Below, piece by piece: positions 37,410 through 59,932 of a stretch of DNA of 64,000 nucleotides. The stretch lies in contig CALZFC010000018.1 of assembly GCA_945643635.1 (NCBI GenBank), positions 162,001 through 226,000 on the forward strand, read 5' to 3'. The stretch is from Allodiplogaster sudhausi. Lineage: Eukaryota; Nematoda; Chromadorea; Rhabditida; Diplogasteridae. A model generated the notes under the pieces. That model did not search any database. It saw only the letters and a list, made by a program, of their open reading frames with translations, and was not told where the DNA came from. The translations under genes were made by a program, and so were the position numbers. How positions within the stretch are numbered: the stretch's first letter is position 1; every line of letters starts with the position of its first letter.

Positions 37410-37960
37410 ATGCAGCCGTCTATTTTCGTGCTAACAATAACTCTCGCTGTTCTACAAGTTCGGTCTGACGACAATTCAGAGAGACAAAGGTCTTTCGTTA
37501 GCTTTTCATTCCTATTCATTGCCGTTCCATACAAGGAAACAAAAAGAATAAATAACAAAACTGTAACCATTGCAGAGCGAAGCCTTCCTTTCTGCACAGT
37601 GCATATCCGATTCCTCCCCTGCAAGGAGTTCTCGGATACGGTCGGCCGCTCTACTTCATGCTCAAGCATCGATTTGCCGTGCAGTCTGAAAACTCTGGTT
37701 TGTCTCGAAATCACTTTTCACATTCAAAAATTGGAAATGCTTTTAATATTTTATATGCACATCCATGAAATGTAAATACATAGATGATTGAGTGGGTAGA
37801 CCAACTCTTTCTGTGCCAGAGTATGAATGTACTTTGTATATGTACAGGCCAATCACTGGATCTGCGACCGTCCTCGAAGAGGGTTTCCGTCACTCTTCCA
37901 GAAGGCTACGACCCTTTCGCCCAGCGATACCCCGAAGACATTTCGTTTCTCTTGGTCATA
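37410..37960 (+). CDS. Candidate secreted cysteine-containing protein
   Basis: An ATG at 37,410, just after TTTTCAG, opens a signal-peptide-like exon (MQPSIFVLTITLAVLQVRS). A donor-like GTCTTTC follows at 37,489. A second exon, about 37,577-37,699, encodes four cysteines spaced C-x7-C-x11-C-x5-C (FCTVHIRFLPC at its start). A third possible exon begins after TACAG at 37,850. The cysteine pattern does not match a family I recognise. The joins are tentative, and the second and third exons may belong to different frames. Confidence 0.3.
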
Positions 37961-37979
37961 TTCCCATTTTCGCATAGAC

Positions 37980-39055
37980 ATCTCTCTACATTATTTAGTA
38001 TGTATAATCATGAGAAGAAGATTCTACTATTAATTTCGAATTTACTCGTTGCTAATTGTAAGAAAGCAAAGAGTGTAGACGGTACGACATATTCCTTTTT
38101 CCTTCATTGTGAATGCTGTACTTTAAGCTTCTCCCACACTGCTAATGCTATGATATTCTCGTCTTTCGCGGGTTCTCTAACTGACGTGTAAGAAAGGCCG
38201 AAGCATTCTCTCTTGGTATGCTTGTTGTATCTGCCAAAAGTATGCAGAACAGCGCCGGCGGTGGGCCGGCCCTAGCTCGTGCCTAGCCGTCCCCATCCAG
38301 AGGTGGGCCGGTCCCACTCCAGGGCTGATGTCAACCACGCTGTGAGCACAAGCTTCAAACACTTTCCAATCTGCAGTTGAAATGACTCAAGAATGGGTAA
38401 CTTCTTGTGTATTATGAGCGAATAAAACAATGATGCATGTTAAAGAGAATTACAAATGTTTGGAATGCCTATCTTTCTTTTTCTCTATTGGAGCTATATC
38501 ATTCATTTTCTATTACTATACATGAAATGTATAATGATGGATGCATGAATAACCCTCAGAAGTTTCAGAACAGCTCAAGCGGATTTGTCTATACACACGA
38601 ATCCAATATGACTCACCAATCTCTATGGCGGGATTATATAATAGCTTCATGAATGCATATGAGACTTGTTTTATCAGAGAACAAATTCTAGTTTTACTAT
38701 CCATGTTGATATTCAGCGTGAATACCCTTGAAACGGGAAGCAAAATTGATAGCAAAAATTGGTAACAAAGTGCTTTTGATATGTACACACGAAGTATCGT
38801 CCAGTCTAATCAACTTTATTTGGAATTATTATAAAAATCCATAAGAAAAAAAGATAATATTTGCGTGAGAATGTATCTTTGCATTACAGTACACCATTCA
38901 ATCACACAGTTGTCTCGAAACGAAGGGCCTTAAAATGATGTTTGCACCTCTTGCTTAAGGATGCTCTTTGGACATTTGCCAAGTTGTTCTATCGTGGTCA
39001 AAATACTTTGATTGAGTTGTTACGGCACTAGTTAAGCAGCTGTTTTCTTGTTTAG
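37980..39055. other. Intergenic, no gene recognised
   Basis: AT-rich sequence apart from a GC-rich patch at about 38,250-38,340 with a repeated GGTGGGCCGG motif. It is the likely promoter region of the V-ATPase subunit F gene. Confidence 0.4.
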
Positions 39056-39878
39056 ATGGCCTCTCAGCTGAAAGGAAAGATCCTCGCCGTGATTGGAGAC
39101 GAGGACACCGTCGTGGGGTTTCTGCTAGGCGGAGTCGGCGAGCTGAACAAGGTATGATTTCATTCCTCTCTTTCTTTTTATTTGCTTTCCCCTGCCTGTC
39201 GTAGAGGATTGGGTAGAAATGTGCATAATGTTATTCATATCCTCTAATAAGAAAAAATATCCCGAATATCAATGCTCGTGCTTGTGAACAACCTCGCTAG
39301 CCGTTGATAAAAGTTTTTAACGTGACTTAAATGTGTTCAAGAAGGTTCTGTTGTTTCTCTAGGCTCGCAAGCCAAACTACCTGATTGTCGACAAGGGAAC
39401 GAGCGTTACCGATATTGAAAACGCATTCAAGGTTATATCTCTTTACTTTTTTTAATATTTTTATTTGGAAATTTTTTCTTTATTTGATTTTTTTCCTGTT
39501 ACTTTTATTTATGTTCGCAGGATTTCGTCGCACGAGACGACATCGCTATCATTCTGATCAACCAGCATATCGCGGAGCAAATTCGATTTACGGTCGACCA
39601 ACACACTTCGAGCATCCCCGCAGTCCTGGAGATTCCCTCCAAGGAGGCGCCCTACGACCCCAGCAAGGTTCTGCTCTTCTTTATTCTTTCCCTTTTCTTC
39701 AACCTTTTTTGTACTTGGTGTGATGACATATATCCAATGCATGATACCGTAGGCTATTATTTATAGAATTTCATGTTTCGAAGTTCAATCGTTCTAATGG
39801 AGATGCTCATTCTACTATTTATAGGATAGCATCCTAAACAGAGCCCGCGGTCTCTTCAATCCGGAAGATTTCCGCTGA
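39056..39878 (+). CDS. ATP6V1F: V-type proton ATPase subunit F
   Basis: Small stalk subunit of the cytosolic V1 sector of the vacuolar proton pump. Four exons (39,056-39,151, 39,363-39,431, 39,521-39,667 and 39,825-39,878), all with GT..AG borders, total 366 bp. That gives 121 residues plus a stop, the usual family length. The N-terminus has the family's [20 protein letters not shown]. The middle has [19 protein letters not shown] and the C-terminus ends [16 protein letters not shown]. Every conserved block is intact and in order. ClpP follows on the same strand with only about 350 bp between them. Confidence 0.97.
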
Positions 39879-40224
39879 ACGCCATTTGTTAGATTTGATA
39901 AATCTTGACTTGAATACTTTTCCTTTTGGCATAGACATTCATCATTCCTTTCCAATGTGATCGCCGTGAGAGATGCTATAGAATTAGTCAATTATGACCA
40001 TTCCTAGAATTGCATATGCAGTAGAATATATGTACATTATTAAGCGTTTAAGAAGTGCTAATTTTTCCTTTGTAAATCATATTGCAACTCATAAAATGGA
40101 CAGACGAAAGTAATTGGATTGGCTTTCGACACGTGGATTGCATTCGTTTGGGGTGCCGAGAGCATCGTATCTGAGGGAAACTCAAGGGAAGATCAGACTG
40201 AGTGTTCTGTCAGAGGAGAAAGGG

Positions 40225-41480
40225 ATGCTAAGAAGAGTAGTGGCCCTTCCCTCTCTGCTGGGATGCGCCAGTTCAGTCTCTCTTGTCCAGTCCTCTCTGA
40301 ATGGTCGTCTTCTCCACTCCTCTCGTCCTCGTCCTTTGCCGGTCCCTCTTATCATCGAAGTCGAAGGAAAGTGGGTTATTCATTCAATGGGTTCTTTGGT
40401 GGGTGAAGGATTCGTCTAGCAACCGAATTGAATTGAGAGTGGAACGTGCTTATGACATTTACTCTCGTCTTCTCAAAGATCGCATCGTCTGCTTAATGAC
40501 TCCGGTTGGTCGTCTTTCCATGCTTAGGAACGGCCTAAAATGAGGTGTTGCCTCCCACGGCAGGTTGATGACTTCGTCGCCTCTTCCATCATTGCGCAGC
40601 TTCTGTTCTTGCAATCGGACAGCAGCAAGAAACCGATTCACATGTACATCAACAGCCCTGGTCTGTAACACTTTTCTTTCTGTTTACAATGCAGTGACGC
40701 ATTAAAAATATTAAGTATTCTTTTAACAGCTGTTCATCATTAGTAAGATTAAATATATTTGAAAAAAAGCTATCTCACGAGCCAAACGAAACCGTTCTCA
40801 TAATATGAAACAATTACACAATTCAAAGAGATTTGATCTTAACTTTGAAGGCGGAAGTGTGACTGCTGGTCTTGGCATCTACGACACAATGCAGTACATT
40901 TCGGCTCCCATCGCGACTTGGTGTGTGGGACAGGTATACGGTATTCCTTTGGTCTTGGATTACAATATTCTTTTCCATCTCTTTTTGGGAACCAAAACAG
41001 ATATGCATTGGCTTTTCTCATGTAATCTTCAAGGTCTCATTTGTATCGTGCTAAGGGTCGAGAAGTGCAGTAAGTTTTCAATGGAGAGTTCAGTGTTGCT
41101 AGAGGGTACATTTCCTGCTGTCTATGAAGGGTGGTAAAAAGAGAGAGAAAAAGTGAACTGTTTAGGCCAGCAGCATGGGTTCTCTCCTTTTGGCTGCAGG
41201 GGAACCGGGAATGCGCACCGCCCTCCCCAACTGCCGCATCATGGTTCATCAACCTTCCGGCGGGGCCCAGGTTCATTTTGTTAGCAGAAGATGAGACTGT
41301 TATTCTGTTCAGATTAATTGAGTGACTATTTAAGGGTCAAGCATCGGACATTCTCATCCAAGCAGAGGAAATCATCCGCCTGAGAAGGAGACTCAACGAG
41401 ATCTACGCCAAGCACACGGGACAGCCACTCAAGACTGTCGAGGACGCCGTCGACAGGTATCTTCCGATATCCTCTCTTAA

Positions 41481-41515
<35 letters not shown>

Positions 41516-41837
41516 GTACCTCCTCGTTCTCTCTCTCCCGCTCTCACTCCCCCCCTCTCTCTCTCTGTCTCTCTTCGCTTTAGCTGGTGTATCGCTAATT
41601 ATTTCCAGCTATCTTTCCCTAATCTATTTATCAATAAAATATTCAGCTTCCAAATCGATGCAAATATGGGAGGGACTGGTAAGAACTCTTTATCGGAATC
41701 GTGCCATGCATTTTTCACTATGTGATAAGTGTAGCTTGACGTATTGCAGAGACAACTTTATGAGTGCTGAAGAGGCGCGACAGTTTGGAATTGTGGATCG
41801 GGTGGAGACTCATTCCGGATCCATGCCGAGTGAGTGA
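40225..41837 (+). CDS. CLPP: Mitochondrial ATP-dependent protease ClpP
   Basis: Serine protease that forms the proteolytic barrel of the mitochondrial ClpXP complex. Seven exons (40,225-40,370, 40,438-40,504, 40,564-40,660, 40,851-40,933, 41,166-41,270, 41,335-41,456 and 41,750-41,837) join in consistent phases. Residues 1 to about 35 are Arg/Ser/Leu-rich without acids ([13 protein letters not shown]), a mitochondrial targeting presequence. The ClpP fold follows, with [19 protein letters not shown] and [19 protein letters not shown]. The catalytic Ser is in [13 protein letters not shown] and the catalytic His in [10 protein letters not shown]. The likely catalytic Asp lies in [13 protein letters not shown]. 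The C-terminal extension after IVDRVE is short. The start is the first ATG before the presequence. An intron of only 66 bp separates exons 1 and 2. Confidence 0.95.
41478..41515 (+). repeat. CT array in last ClpP intron
   Basis: A (CT)n array on the sense strand of ClpP, shortly after the donor at 41,457. A second, imperfect CT stretch follows to about 41,575. Confidence 0.8.
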
Positions 41838-42375
41838 AGGCGGGGCAACGGATTGCTCTTTCTTTCCATTTCGCAAACTATTATAAATGTAATCATATGA
41901 GATAAAGGTTATGCTATTCTTCTCGGCAGCACTTTGTATTGCACATTCATTTTGCTGAGTTGGAATGTGGGATTGGAGAAAGAGTGGAGAGAGAGAGGAG
42001 GTTAAAGGGACTTATTTCGGAGTGTGAGTACCGTAACCATCTATAGGAAATGCTGATAGCATCACTCTGTCAGTCTGACACGAGGGGTATTTGGAATGAG
42101 CTACCTTGAAAGTTGGAGTGGGCGTCAGTCCCCATTGGAAACAGGAGTTGGTATTTGCCGGCCTCTCTTTCTCTCATACTCTCTCGTTGACTGAGTTGAT
42201 AAGCCTGGGGGAGATAAGGAAGAGAGAGTGCATGGACAAGGAGGGAGGGCCGACGCCGTATTGTCACCTCTCTTTACGATTCCAGGCAGATTTGTTAGGA
42301 GGGAAATGCTGACAACTCTAATTTGCTTTCTCTTTTCCTCTCCACCTTTCTCTCTCTTTTCCTCTCCACCTTCCA

Positions 42376-42421
<46 letters not shown>

Positions 42422-42458
42422 TCTCCACCTTCCTCTCTCTTTCCCTCTCCACCTTCCA

Positions 42459-42506
<48 letters not shown>

Positions 42507-42517
42507 TCTCCACCTTA

Positions 42518-42573
<56 letters not shown>

Positions 42574-43916
42574 TTCCCTCTCCACCTTCCTCTCTCCTCC
42601 CCTTTATAGCTTACAATCTGCTTTTCTCATCTCGAAAGAGTGGAGGGCATTTCTGATCACGACCCATGAAATGAGTAGAACATCCCGATTGATATCTATC
42701 GAATAACATTGGATGCTGAACACTGCCTTTCAAAATTGGACAACGGCAACAATGTTGTCGTGAAATGAAAAACTTCAAAATATTTGTTTGTGTTTAGAAA
42801 TATTTGCCTGCAAGTGGCAAGGGCAACCAATGAAAAGGAGAAAGATGAACTGGTCTCCCAATACCAAAAGAAGGAAGGAGAGCTTGGCTTGATTGAATTG
42901 TTTCTCGGCTGCTATCACTCTCTTTTGAATGGCTGCCTGCACTTCTCTCTCCATGACTCGTGTCTTCATTGATATGGCTGAGGCCCTTCTCTTCCCTCCT
43001 CCGATAAGATACTCCCTGGCCCAGCCGGACTGCTTAAATGGGATGGTCTCTGAGTCGTGTCGACGCAGTTTATCTTCGCTCTTCCAGACTCCTCTACCGT
43101 ATTCTGCCTACCAAGCCAGAGGCAGTCTCCATTGCACTGCTTCTTCACCAGTCTCCATGCCACTGCTTCTTCGACTGGTCGTCTTCCCTCGTTCTCTCCA
43201 CTTTGCTTGCACTGACCCATCAGGAAATAGTATAACATCCTCGTGTCGCTGGTGTGATATTATGCTCCTTTCCTGGTGAGCCAAGCAGGCAGAATGGCCG
43301 GCATTCTCCTCAGTTCTCCTTCTTCAAGCGTTCCATTCTTCCGAGTACCGGAAATATTTTCGAAGTACATTGTAAATACATTTGGTACTTTGTAGATTCG
43401 TAAGATTTTATTCGTAAGCTTGTATGTTCTTTCAGTTAGCTTTTTTAAATCTTCCCATGATCATCTTTTAGTCACTATCATCATGATGCGTGACGTATTC
43501 AATAGTAGAATAGAGATAGGGAGAGAGAGAGAAAAAAAAGAGAGAGACGAGGGAGAAGTGATAGAGTGACGAGAGAGAAGCGAGAGAGAGAGACGAGAGA
43601 CGAGAACAGAGACCTTTGTCTATATTTTCTTCATCATCTGTTGATGATTCATTCTCGCTTATGTGCTACAGAACCTACTTTTTATTTTTCCCTATGTCTT
43701 TCTCTCTTTCTCTCTCTCTCTCTCTCTTTCTCTCTTTCTCTCCGTCTGGCTCTCGTCTGGCCTTTTAGATGGAACACAGAAGATTACCATCCTCACAACA
43801 GGGCAGTTCTACGACATAAAGCAAGTCAAGAGAAAGAGAGAGGGAAATGGAGCGAGAGATGCGGAGACAGAATGAGCAGTAGTGAGAGAGGGAGACAGTG
43901 AGTGAGCGAGTTAGAA

Positions 43917-43982
<66 letters not shown>

Positions 43983-45303
43983 GAGACCGTGAGGAATAGC
44001 GGACAACTTACATTTGCTTCTTCTTTTCTTCACGCTGCTTTCTTTCGTCACTAGAGATAATAAACAGTCTGCAATTTTGTCTTTATCTTTGTATAAAACT
44101 TTAAATTATTATTCTCATCTCGACCGTTTAGAATCACAGTGATGGACACACGCAAAAGAGGCAGAAGTGAGATATTATAAGCGATAAGAAAGCCAAGTAA
44201 CAAAGAGGTGAACAACAGACTTGCAGTATGTCGATGAGACCACTCGATGGAAAGAGAGCGGGAGAGAGAGAGAGAGAGAGAGAGAGCAGGGAGAACGAGG
44301 GAGGGAGAGAGAAAGAGAGAACACACACAAATTAGAGGACAGCGAAGGCAGATAACCGACTGGGTAAGCAGTAGAGAGAACGAGAAAACGAGGAGAGAGA
44401 CGGAGACAGAGAGAGAGAGAGAGAGAGACAGAGACAGAGAGAGACAGAGAGAGAGAGACAGAGAGGGAGACGAGTGAGGGATAATGGTGGGAGGCACACA
44501 AGCTTCAGCCTCCCCCAGGCGTCTGCTGGGCACTGGCTAGCCTGCCTCGGCTACTGCTCGTTCTCTGTACAAAAATACAATTTAATCTGCAGCTGTCCCA
44601 TCGTTTGCTTCTGGACGATCTCTTCATTCTTTTTTCCATATTCTTCATATCTTTCTTCGCAATTATTTTAAATCTCATTGCTTGCTTGTCACACTCTATG
44701 TTGGATAAACTCTAGATGCAGTTTAGTTGCTTATTTTAGCTTTAGAACGACGTGTTTCGTGACAAGGATCTAACCTATCAGAAACAACAGATGAGAAAGG
44801 ATGACGCCGGATTTTTAACCATTTTTTTAAGACTACAACTTGAATTTTAACCAGCTCAGTGAGTTCATCGGAAGCAATGATTCAACAATATTTTATCTTT
44901 CTCCAGTGGCCTTTAAATTTCTTGAGTGTCGGGAGTTGTCCGTGTTCGCCGTTCTACATTGAATTCGTTGCTTGTTCTCTTTTGCACGCGACTTTAGCGT
45001 GGGGCCGCGGTCATTGGCATACGCAGTCATTCATCATTCTTTCGATATTATCTTATTTTCAAGTTCTAATTATCAAGAATGTTCCTCCAAAACGAGCATT
45101 TAGCTCAAGGCGATCAAGCACTGCCGCGCTTTATTCGCTGTCTTCTTGCTTATCTTGGCGAGAAAATCTCTGCCAAAAGGAAATCATGCGCGTATTCACT
45201 CATTTCACACGCCGTTCAGTGATTTCTGTCTTGCTGATCTCTCTCATTTCCTCCAGAATTTTTTCAGCAAACAATTTGTACTAGGAGTCTTGATTTTCAG
45301 GAG
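41838..45303. other. Intergenic with long CT and GA arrays
   Basis: CT arrays at 42,345-42,600 are built as a higher-order repeat in which TTCCCTCTCCACCTTCC blocks separate pure (CT)n. CT occurs again at 43,695-43,745, and GA at 43,915-43,978 and 44,255-44,470. Around 42,790-43,250, frames on both strands look less repetitive (for example EKEKDELVSQYQKKEGE on +), and an unrecognised exon is possible. No splice chain could be built. Confidence 0.5.
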
Positions 45304-48300
45304 ATGAAGGACGAAGCGGAAGCTTCGCGAGAATGGCCGGGCACAGAGAAAATTGTTAGTTTACTTTCTTTCATCTTCTTGATTCCCAGCGATCTCTTTC
45401 ATGCAGTTGATGGGAGCAATGCTTATTTGGTTGCTTTCGATAGCCCATTGAATGTTCTTCCCTTGAGGACATTTCTGACATCGTGCACGGCAGCATTGCT
45501 CTGCACGCGCCCCTCAAGGTCCTCCTCGACACCCCGGAATTCCAACGCCTGCGGCTGCTCAAGCAGACCGGCGTCTGCTACCTCGTCTACCCTTCCGCCG
45601 ACCACAGCCGCTTCTCTCATAGTCTGGGGTTCTCTTCTTTTCATGTAATTCACTACGTTTTGCAATGGATGCAGGCACAGGGGTCACACCTGTCCAAAAG
45701 TTACCATATAAAGTGTGAATCAGGTGAACGGGTGAATATCCCTAACGGTATTTTCTAGTCTACCTTTAACAATTTACAACCGTTCGAAAACAACACTTTC
45801 AAAGCACACCACGTAGCAAATTTAGTATGGCTCGTGTATCACACGGGTCCTAAAAACGGTAATTTTCTTTTGTGTCACAAAGAGGTGGTCCTGAGCGGAA
45901 AACTCATGACTTGTTGCGGCGGTGTAGTATCTCATATTTGGTGAACTTAAAATCTTGCAAATTTTTATATGGGGTGTGACCCCTGTGTGCAGGCAATGCT
46001 TCGCTGTGAGAGGGGCAGCGAGAGAGACAATAATTATGTGAAAGTTGCGATAGGGGAGTTCGGGTTTCTTTTCTTCCGTTGATCTACCGTTTTGAAATAT
46101 GCCTTCCATGTGGCGCATTCAGCTTATCATACCCCATGGTCTAATTAACAGTTTGTGGTTCGCGCGGAACTATTAGCACTTTGAATGCCTACCATACCTT
46201 TTCTCTCCCGGAAACGACTTTTCCTGGTTAGATGAGCGTAATGTTGCAGTGTGTATTCCCTGGCATGCGAAGTGGTGGAGCGGCTGCGCTGGTTGGACGG
46301 CAGCCTGGGCATCACTTCTGCAGACTCCCTCTGCGTCTCTGTCGCCGCGCTCTGTCATGATCTCGGTCAGTACATCTTTGGAATCCCTTCACGTAAGAAT
46401 GTCGATTGCAGGCCACGGCCCCTTCAGCCATCTCTTCGACGGGCCCCTCATGCGTTTGTTTGGCAAGCGATACAAGGTTGCAATTTTGTTATTGCTGTCC
46501 AGCTTCGTTTAAAGAATCATGATGGAAAATATTTTTAATCTTGCCTGAAAGAGAGAGACGGTTTCGATTTGAGAGAGTTGGAAGTTCCTTTAGCACGAGG
46601 AGGGTTCTGTTCTGCTTCTCGATCGAATCCTCGCCTACCCTGAAGTGGATGCAGCTCTTCGCCCCTTCCTCGGCAGAAGTGACTGCGAGTTCGCTAGGAA
46701 CATCCAGTTCATCAAGGAGATCATTTCCATGCCTCCGAACGTTCTGGTCAGCCCTATGCTCACTTCAATACTCCTATGAATTTTGCGAGGGAAAAGAAAA
46801 CGCACTATGTACATATGTACATAGGTTTACATCTTTGTGCTAATGGTAAACGATGAACATGTATGAACAAATATGTTTGAGGATTCCTCTGGCTCGTGGC
46901 AGCTGAAGGGGCGGCCGGCCAGCAAGAGTTTCTTGTATGACATTGTGAACAACGTCCACGACGGTTGCGACGTGGACAAGTTCGATTATCTCCTCCGAGA
47001 TTCTCTCGCTACGGGAGTCGCCATCATGTTCAACGCGGTCAGCTCTTCCCCTTTTGAATGGGACTGAAAAGGCTTGAACCGTTTCCATTCAGAACAGCAT
47101 GAAGCGTCTGCTCAACTCCCTCCGCGTTCTTCCATCGCCGGTCACTGGCCTTCTTCGGATTTGCTACGCCGAGAAGGTTCGCATTTCCTTTCAGTTTTTT
47201 TTTTCATTATGATTAAACTCGTTTTACAATATCGTACATCGAACGTGTTTAAATTGAAGCCTGTTTCCAGGCCGCGGAAGAGATGATGAACGTGTACAAG
47301 AGTCGCCACCACCTGCACAACGTGGTCTACCAGCACTCCACGACGCGAGCCATCGAGGAGCTGTTGGTTGCTTCGTCTTCAGTCCCATTCTCATTGCTTC
47401 TCTCTTGATGTCTGCAGTGTCCTCCGTGCTCTGTTTCTGGCGAACGACCATCTGTTTCTCTGCAACAGCGAAGGCAGGAGGTTCCGGCTCTCCGAAGTCA
47501 CTGACGACATTGACGCCTTTTCTAGAACCGACGATTCCATCTTACAAATGGTTATTTTTCCGGACAGTTGACAACATGTTTGTATGTTTGTAATAAGTAC
47601 GTCCATTCATAACAATAACAAAATATAAAAAGTGGATAGTGAAATGTTTAAGATCGCATACTCGAATGAGCCGGGTCTGGCGGAGTCCCGTTTCCTTCTG
47701 AACAGCATCGTCCGTCGCCGCCTTCCTCGTCGTCTGGCTTCTGCTGAATTCGCCCCTCGGGACATCTCTCGGCCGAATCCGCTCCATGCCGTTTTTGACA
47801 TTGCTGTCAGTCCCAGCTGCTGTTGTTTTCGCACTTTCTAGCCTTCTGTAATTATCGTAAAATGCGAAAATATGTTTATTTGTTCACTTCTACGTATGTT
47901 GTAGTTTTTTAGTCTGTTATTTAATTGAAGAACGAAATGCGGCCGCTGCTGGCCGAGCGAGTGCCCCAAGTAAAGCCGGAGGCGATCTTAGTCGTGGTTT
48001 CTCTTTTTTTTATTTGCTTTGGTTTAGATTGTTTTGGCAGTTATTTATGAACATAGTATATATTTTTTTAACTCGTTTTGTAATATGTGTATTAATAAAT
48101 GCGAGTTCTTGCAGGGGCGGAGCATGTACTCGGGACTGGACGGCTGCCGCCATCCCATTTCTGAGGCTCTCTTCTTCGATTCCAAGGCGGCTCACTCCGT
48201 TGCAAGGAAGCTCGCTCCGGAATGGGTTCGTCAGAAATATGTCTACGTTCTTACCTATACAAAAGAATTAAAGAGAGAGAGAGAGAGATGGAGAGAGACA

Positions 48301-48547
48301 TACAGAGAGAGAGAGAGAGTGAGAGAGAGAGAGAGCAAGAGAGAGAGATGGAGAGAGTAAGACGGAGAAGAAGAGTGCAGATGGTGTTCAGCTGGAACTC
48401 CGTGCTCCTAGCAACACGGCAGTGCTCTCTCTCACCCTTTTCGTGTGTCGTGATTCTGTGGAAGAGCAGTGGCACGAATCCTTAAAGGAGGCCTTCAGTT
48501 CTCTTCTCCAGTCCATTGGAATTGCCCAGAAAAATTCTCCCAAGTGA
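45304..48547 (+). CDS. SAMHD1: SAMHD1-like dNTP triphosphohydrolase
   Basis: HD-domain enzyme that hydrolyses dNTPs to deoxynucleoside and triphosphate. Exons are 45,304-45,354, 45,468-45,628, 46,250-46,365, 46,412-46,476, 46,594-46,746, 46,903-47,037, 47,093-47,176, 47,271-47,362, 47,418-47,550, about 47,631-47,810, 47,931-47,996, 48,115 to about 48,260, and a last exon of about 48,470-48,547 ending SPK-stop. Active-site elements are present: R and H in HSRFSHSLG, the HD pair and following histidines in [15 protein letters not shown] (split by an intron), and the metal-binding Asp in [25 protein letters not shown] and the [26 protein letters not shown] stretch also match the family. No SAM domain is visible ahead of the HD domain. 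The ATG exon follows an acceptor-like TTTTCAG, so an upstream exon is possible. Confidence 0.92.
48270..48360 (+). repeat. GA array in SAMHD1-like gene
   Basis: An imperfect (GA)n array lies in or at the edge of the last SAMHD1-like intron. Purines are on the sense strand here, unlike most intronic arrays in this window. Confidence 0.8.
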
Positions 48548-49246
48548 GGAGAGCAACTCTTTCCGTTAGACAAGCTTCTCCTTGTTCAAGTTCAAGTCTT
48601 CATGGCATAATATGGTGCTCATGCAGTTATCATGCATCTTCACTATGTCATTTCTTTATAATACACCTCGATCGCTCGCTAGAGATTTCTCCTTTGCAAA
48701 TATTCCCTATTCCATCTCCAAGAGATTCCTCATTTCTGCTCATTCCGATCCATGTCGTTATGATATTGTTCTTATTTGGCTTGGCCATTTCACTTTAATG
48801 CATACGCGGTTCAGCTTTAAAAAGATACGTGAGATTCTAATGTACATATTAATAAACAGGTTCTGCTATACATTTTACTACCTTTAACATAACAAACTGG
48901 TTAATATTATTGCCTGAAAATAGAATTTCACATCGGAAACTATACTGGCTAAAACAAATTAACAATAATACGCCACAATATTGACTAGAAAGGTAGCGGA
49001 AAGTGTATGGTTAACATTGAGGCAGTGACAATTTCACTTATTTCCTACCTGCTAAGCCAAGGCCAGTAAGGATTGTTAGCAGCTTAGCAAAATAAAAAGT
49101 TATTTTTAAAATATTTTTGTAAAAATAAAATACCCGTTCAAATAAATGAGCAAGCAAAACAAATATCATGGTATCCCCGAGATATGTTGATGGCAACTGA
49201 GAGGAGGTATATAAGGAATGATTGGGATAGCTCACTTCGAAGACAT
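48548..49246. other. Convergent intergenic, 3' ends
   Basis: AT-rich sequence between the 3' end of the SAMHD1-like gene (+) and the 3' end of CACHD1 (-). It probably holds both 3' UTRs. No coding exon seen. Confidence 0.5.
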
Positions 49247-59003
<9,757 letters not shown>

Positions 59004-59932
59004 TATTCAGCGGTCAAATGAAGAGACCATTTGAAGATAACATTGCAAGAAGAAAGAAAGGCCCTCTTCCTTGCTGCAATTCAAAGCAATTTTTCCAAGC
59101 GGCAGAAAGCCGTGTTGAAGGATTCCACTTCTTTTCTGCCCGCTGCCAATCTTTGTCTCTAGTCTCGCAGAACCGAAGCAGGAAGAGCGTGATGACAAGT
59201 GTTTCCCATCTCGGCCTCCCGCTGCCTACACTCTCCCTTTATGTGTCTCTCACTCTCCACTCTCCCGCGTCCTCTCCCTTCTCTCTGCTCCCTGCTGGCC
59301 CCCAAAGACGCCTCCCTTATGAGTGCCACATGCCGGGCAGCCATCGATAGGGCCAAGACACAAATTATATCGCGCGGCTCTCCTTTCATCTCCAACAAAC
59401 GGGAGATTCTTGGCCTCCTTCGCGGAAATGTATAAAGAAGGGTATCACATTTTCGAATTCAAACGAGTAGAGTAACGAATTATTTGACTTAAGTAACATC
59501 TCTTCATTCATTCCTACACAAGCCATATGTAATAAGCAACTAAAGTTTAAAAATACATCTCAAAAATAAAACATCACATTTGAACCATTGCAGTGCGATT
59601 CAATAAATTCCTTACAAACAACTTTTTTTTGCAGTTACAACAGAAGAAATAAGATAACTAATTAAAACCACCAGGCTGTTGAATCATAACCGGGGAAAGG
59701 ATAAACATTATAATTCAACAAAATTAAATTACTCGGCAGCCTACAGCAAATGAAACATGAATAGTAAGCGTCAGGAAAATGCAAGGTAATCAGCCCTTGT
59801 AAAATACTTACATCCAAATGGCTTGAGACCGTCGTCATTTGTGATATCCATGATAATCAGGAAACTGGAATGGCATCTCCAACAAAGCAGCAAAATAATA
59901 AAGATTTAGCGAAACGATGAGAGAGAGGGGCA
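59004..59932. other. CACHD1 5' flank
   Basis: The stretch between the CACHD1 start codon and the HLCS stop codon, both genes on -. The part at 59,010-59,430 is more complex and may be CACHD1 5' UTR or promoter. The remainder is AT-rich. No coding exon recognised. Confidence 0.4.

Noticed and set aside
37577..37699. Insulin-like or defensin gene
   Set aside because: The cysteine spacing C-x7-C-x11-C-x5-C matches neither family.
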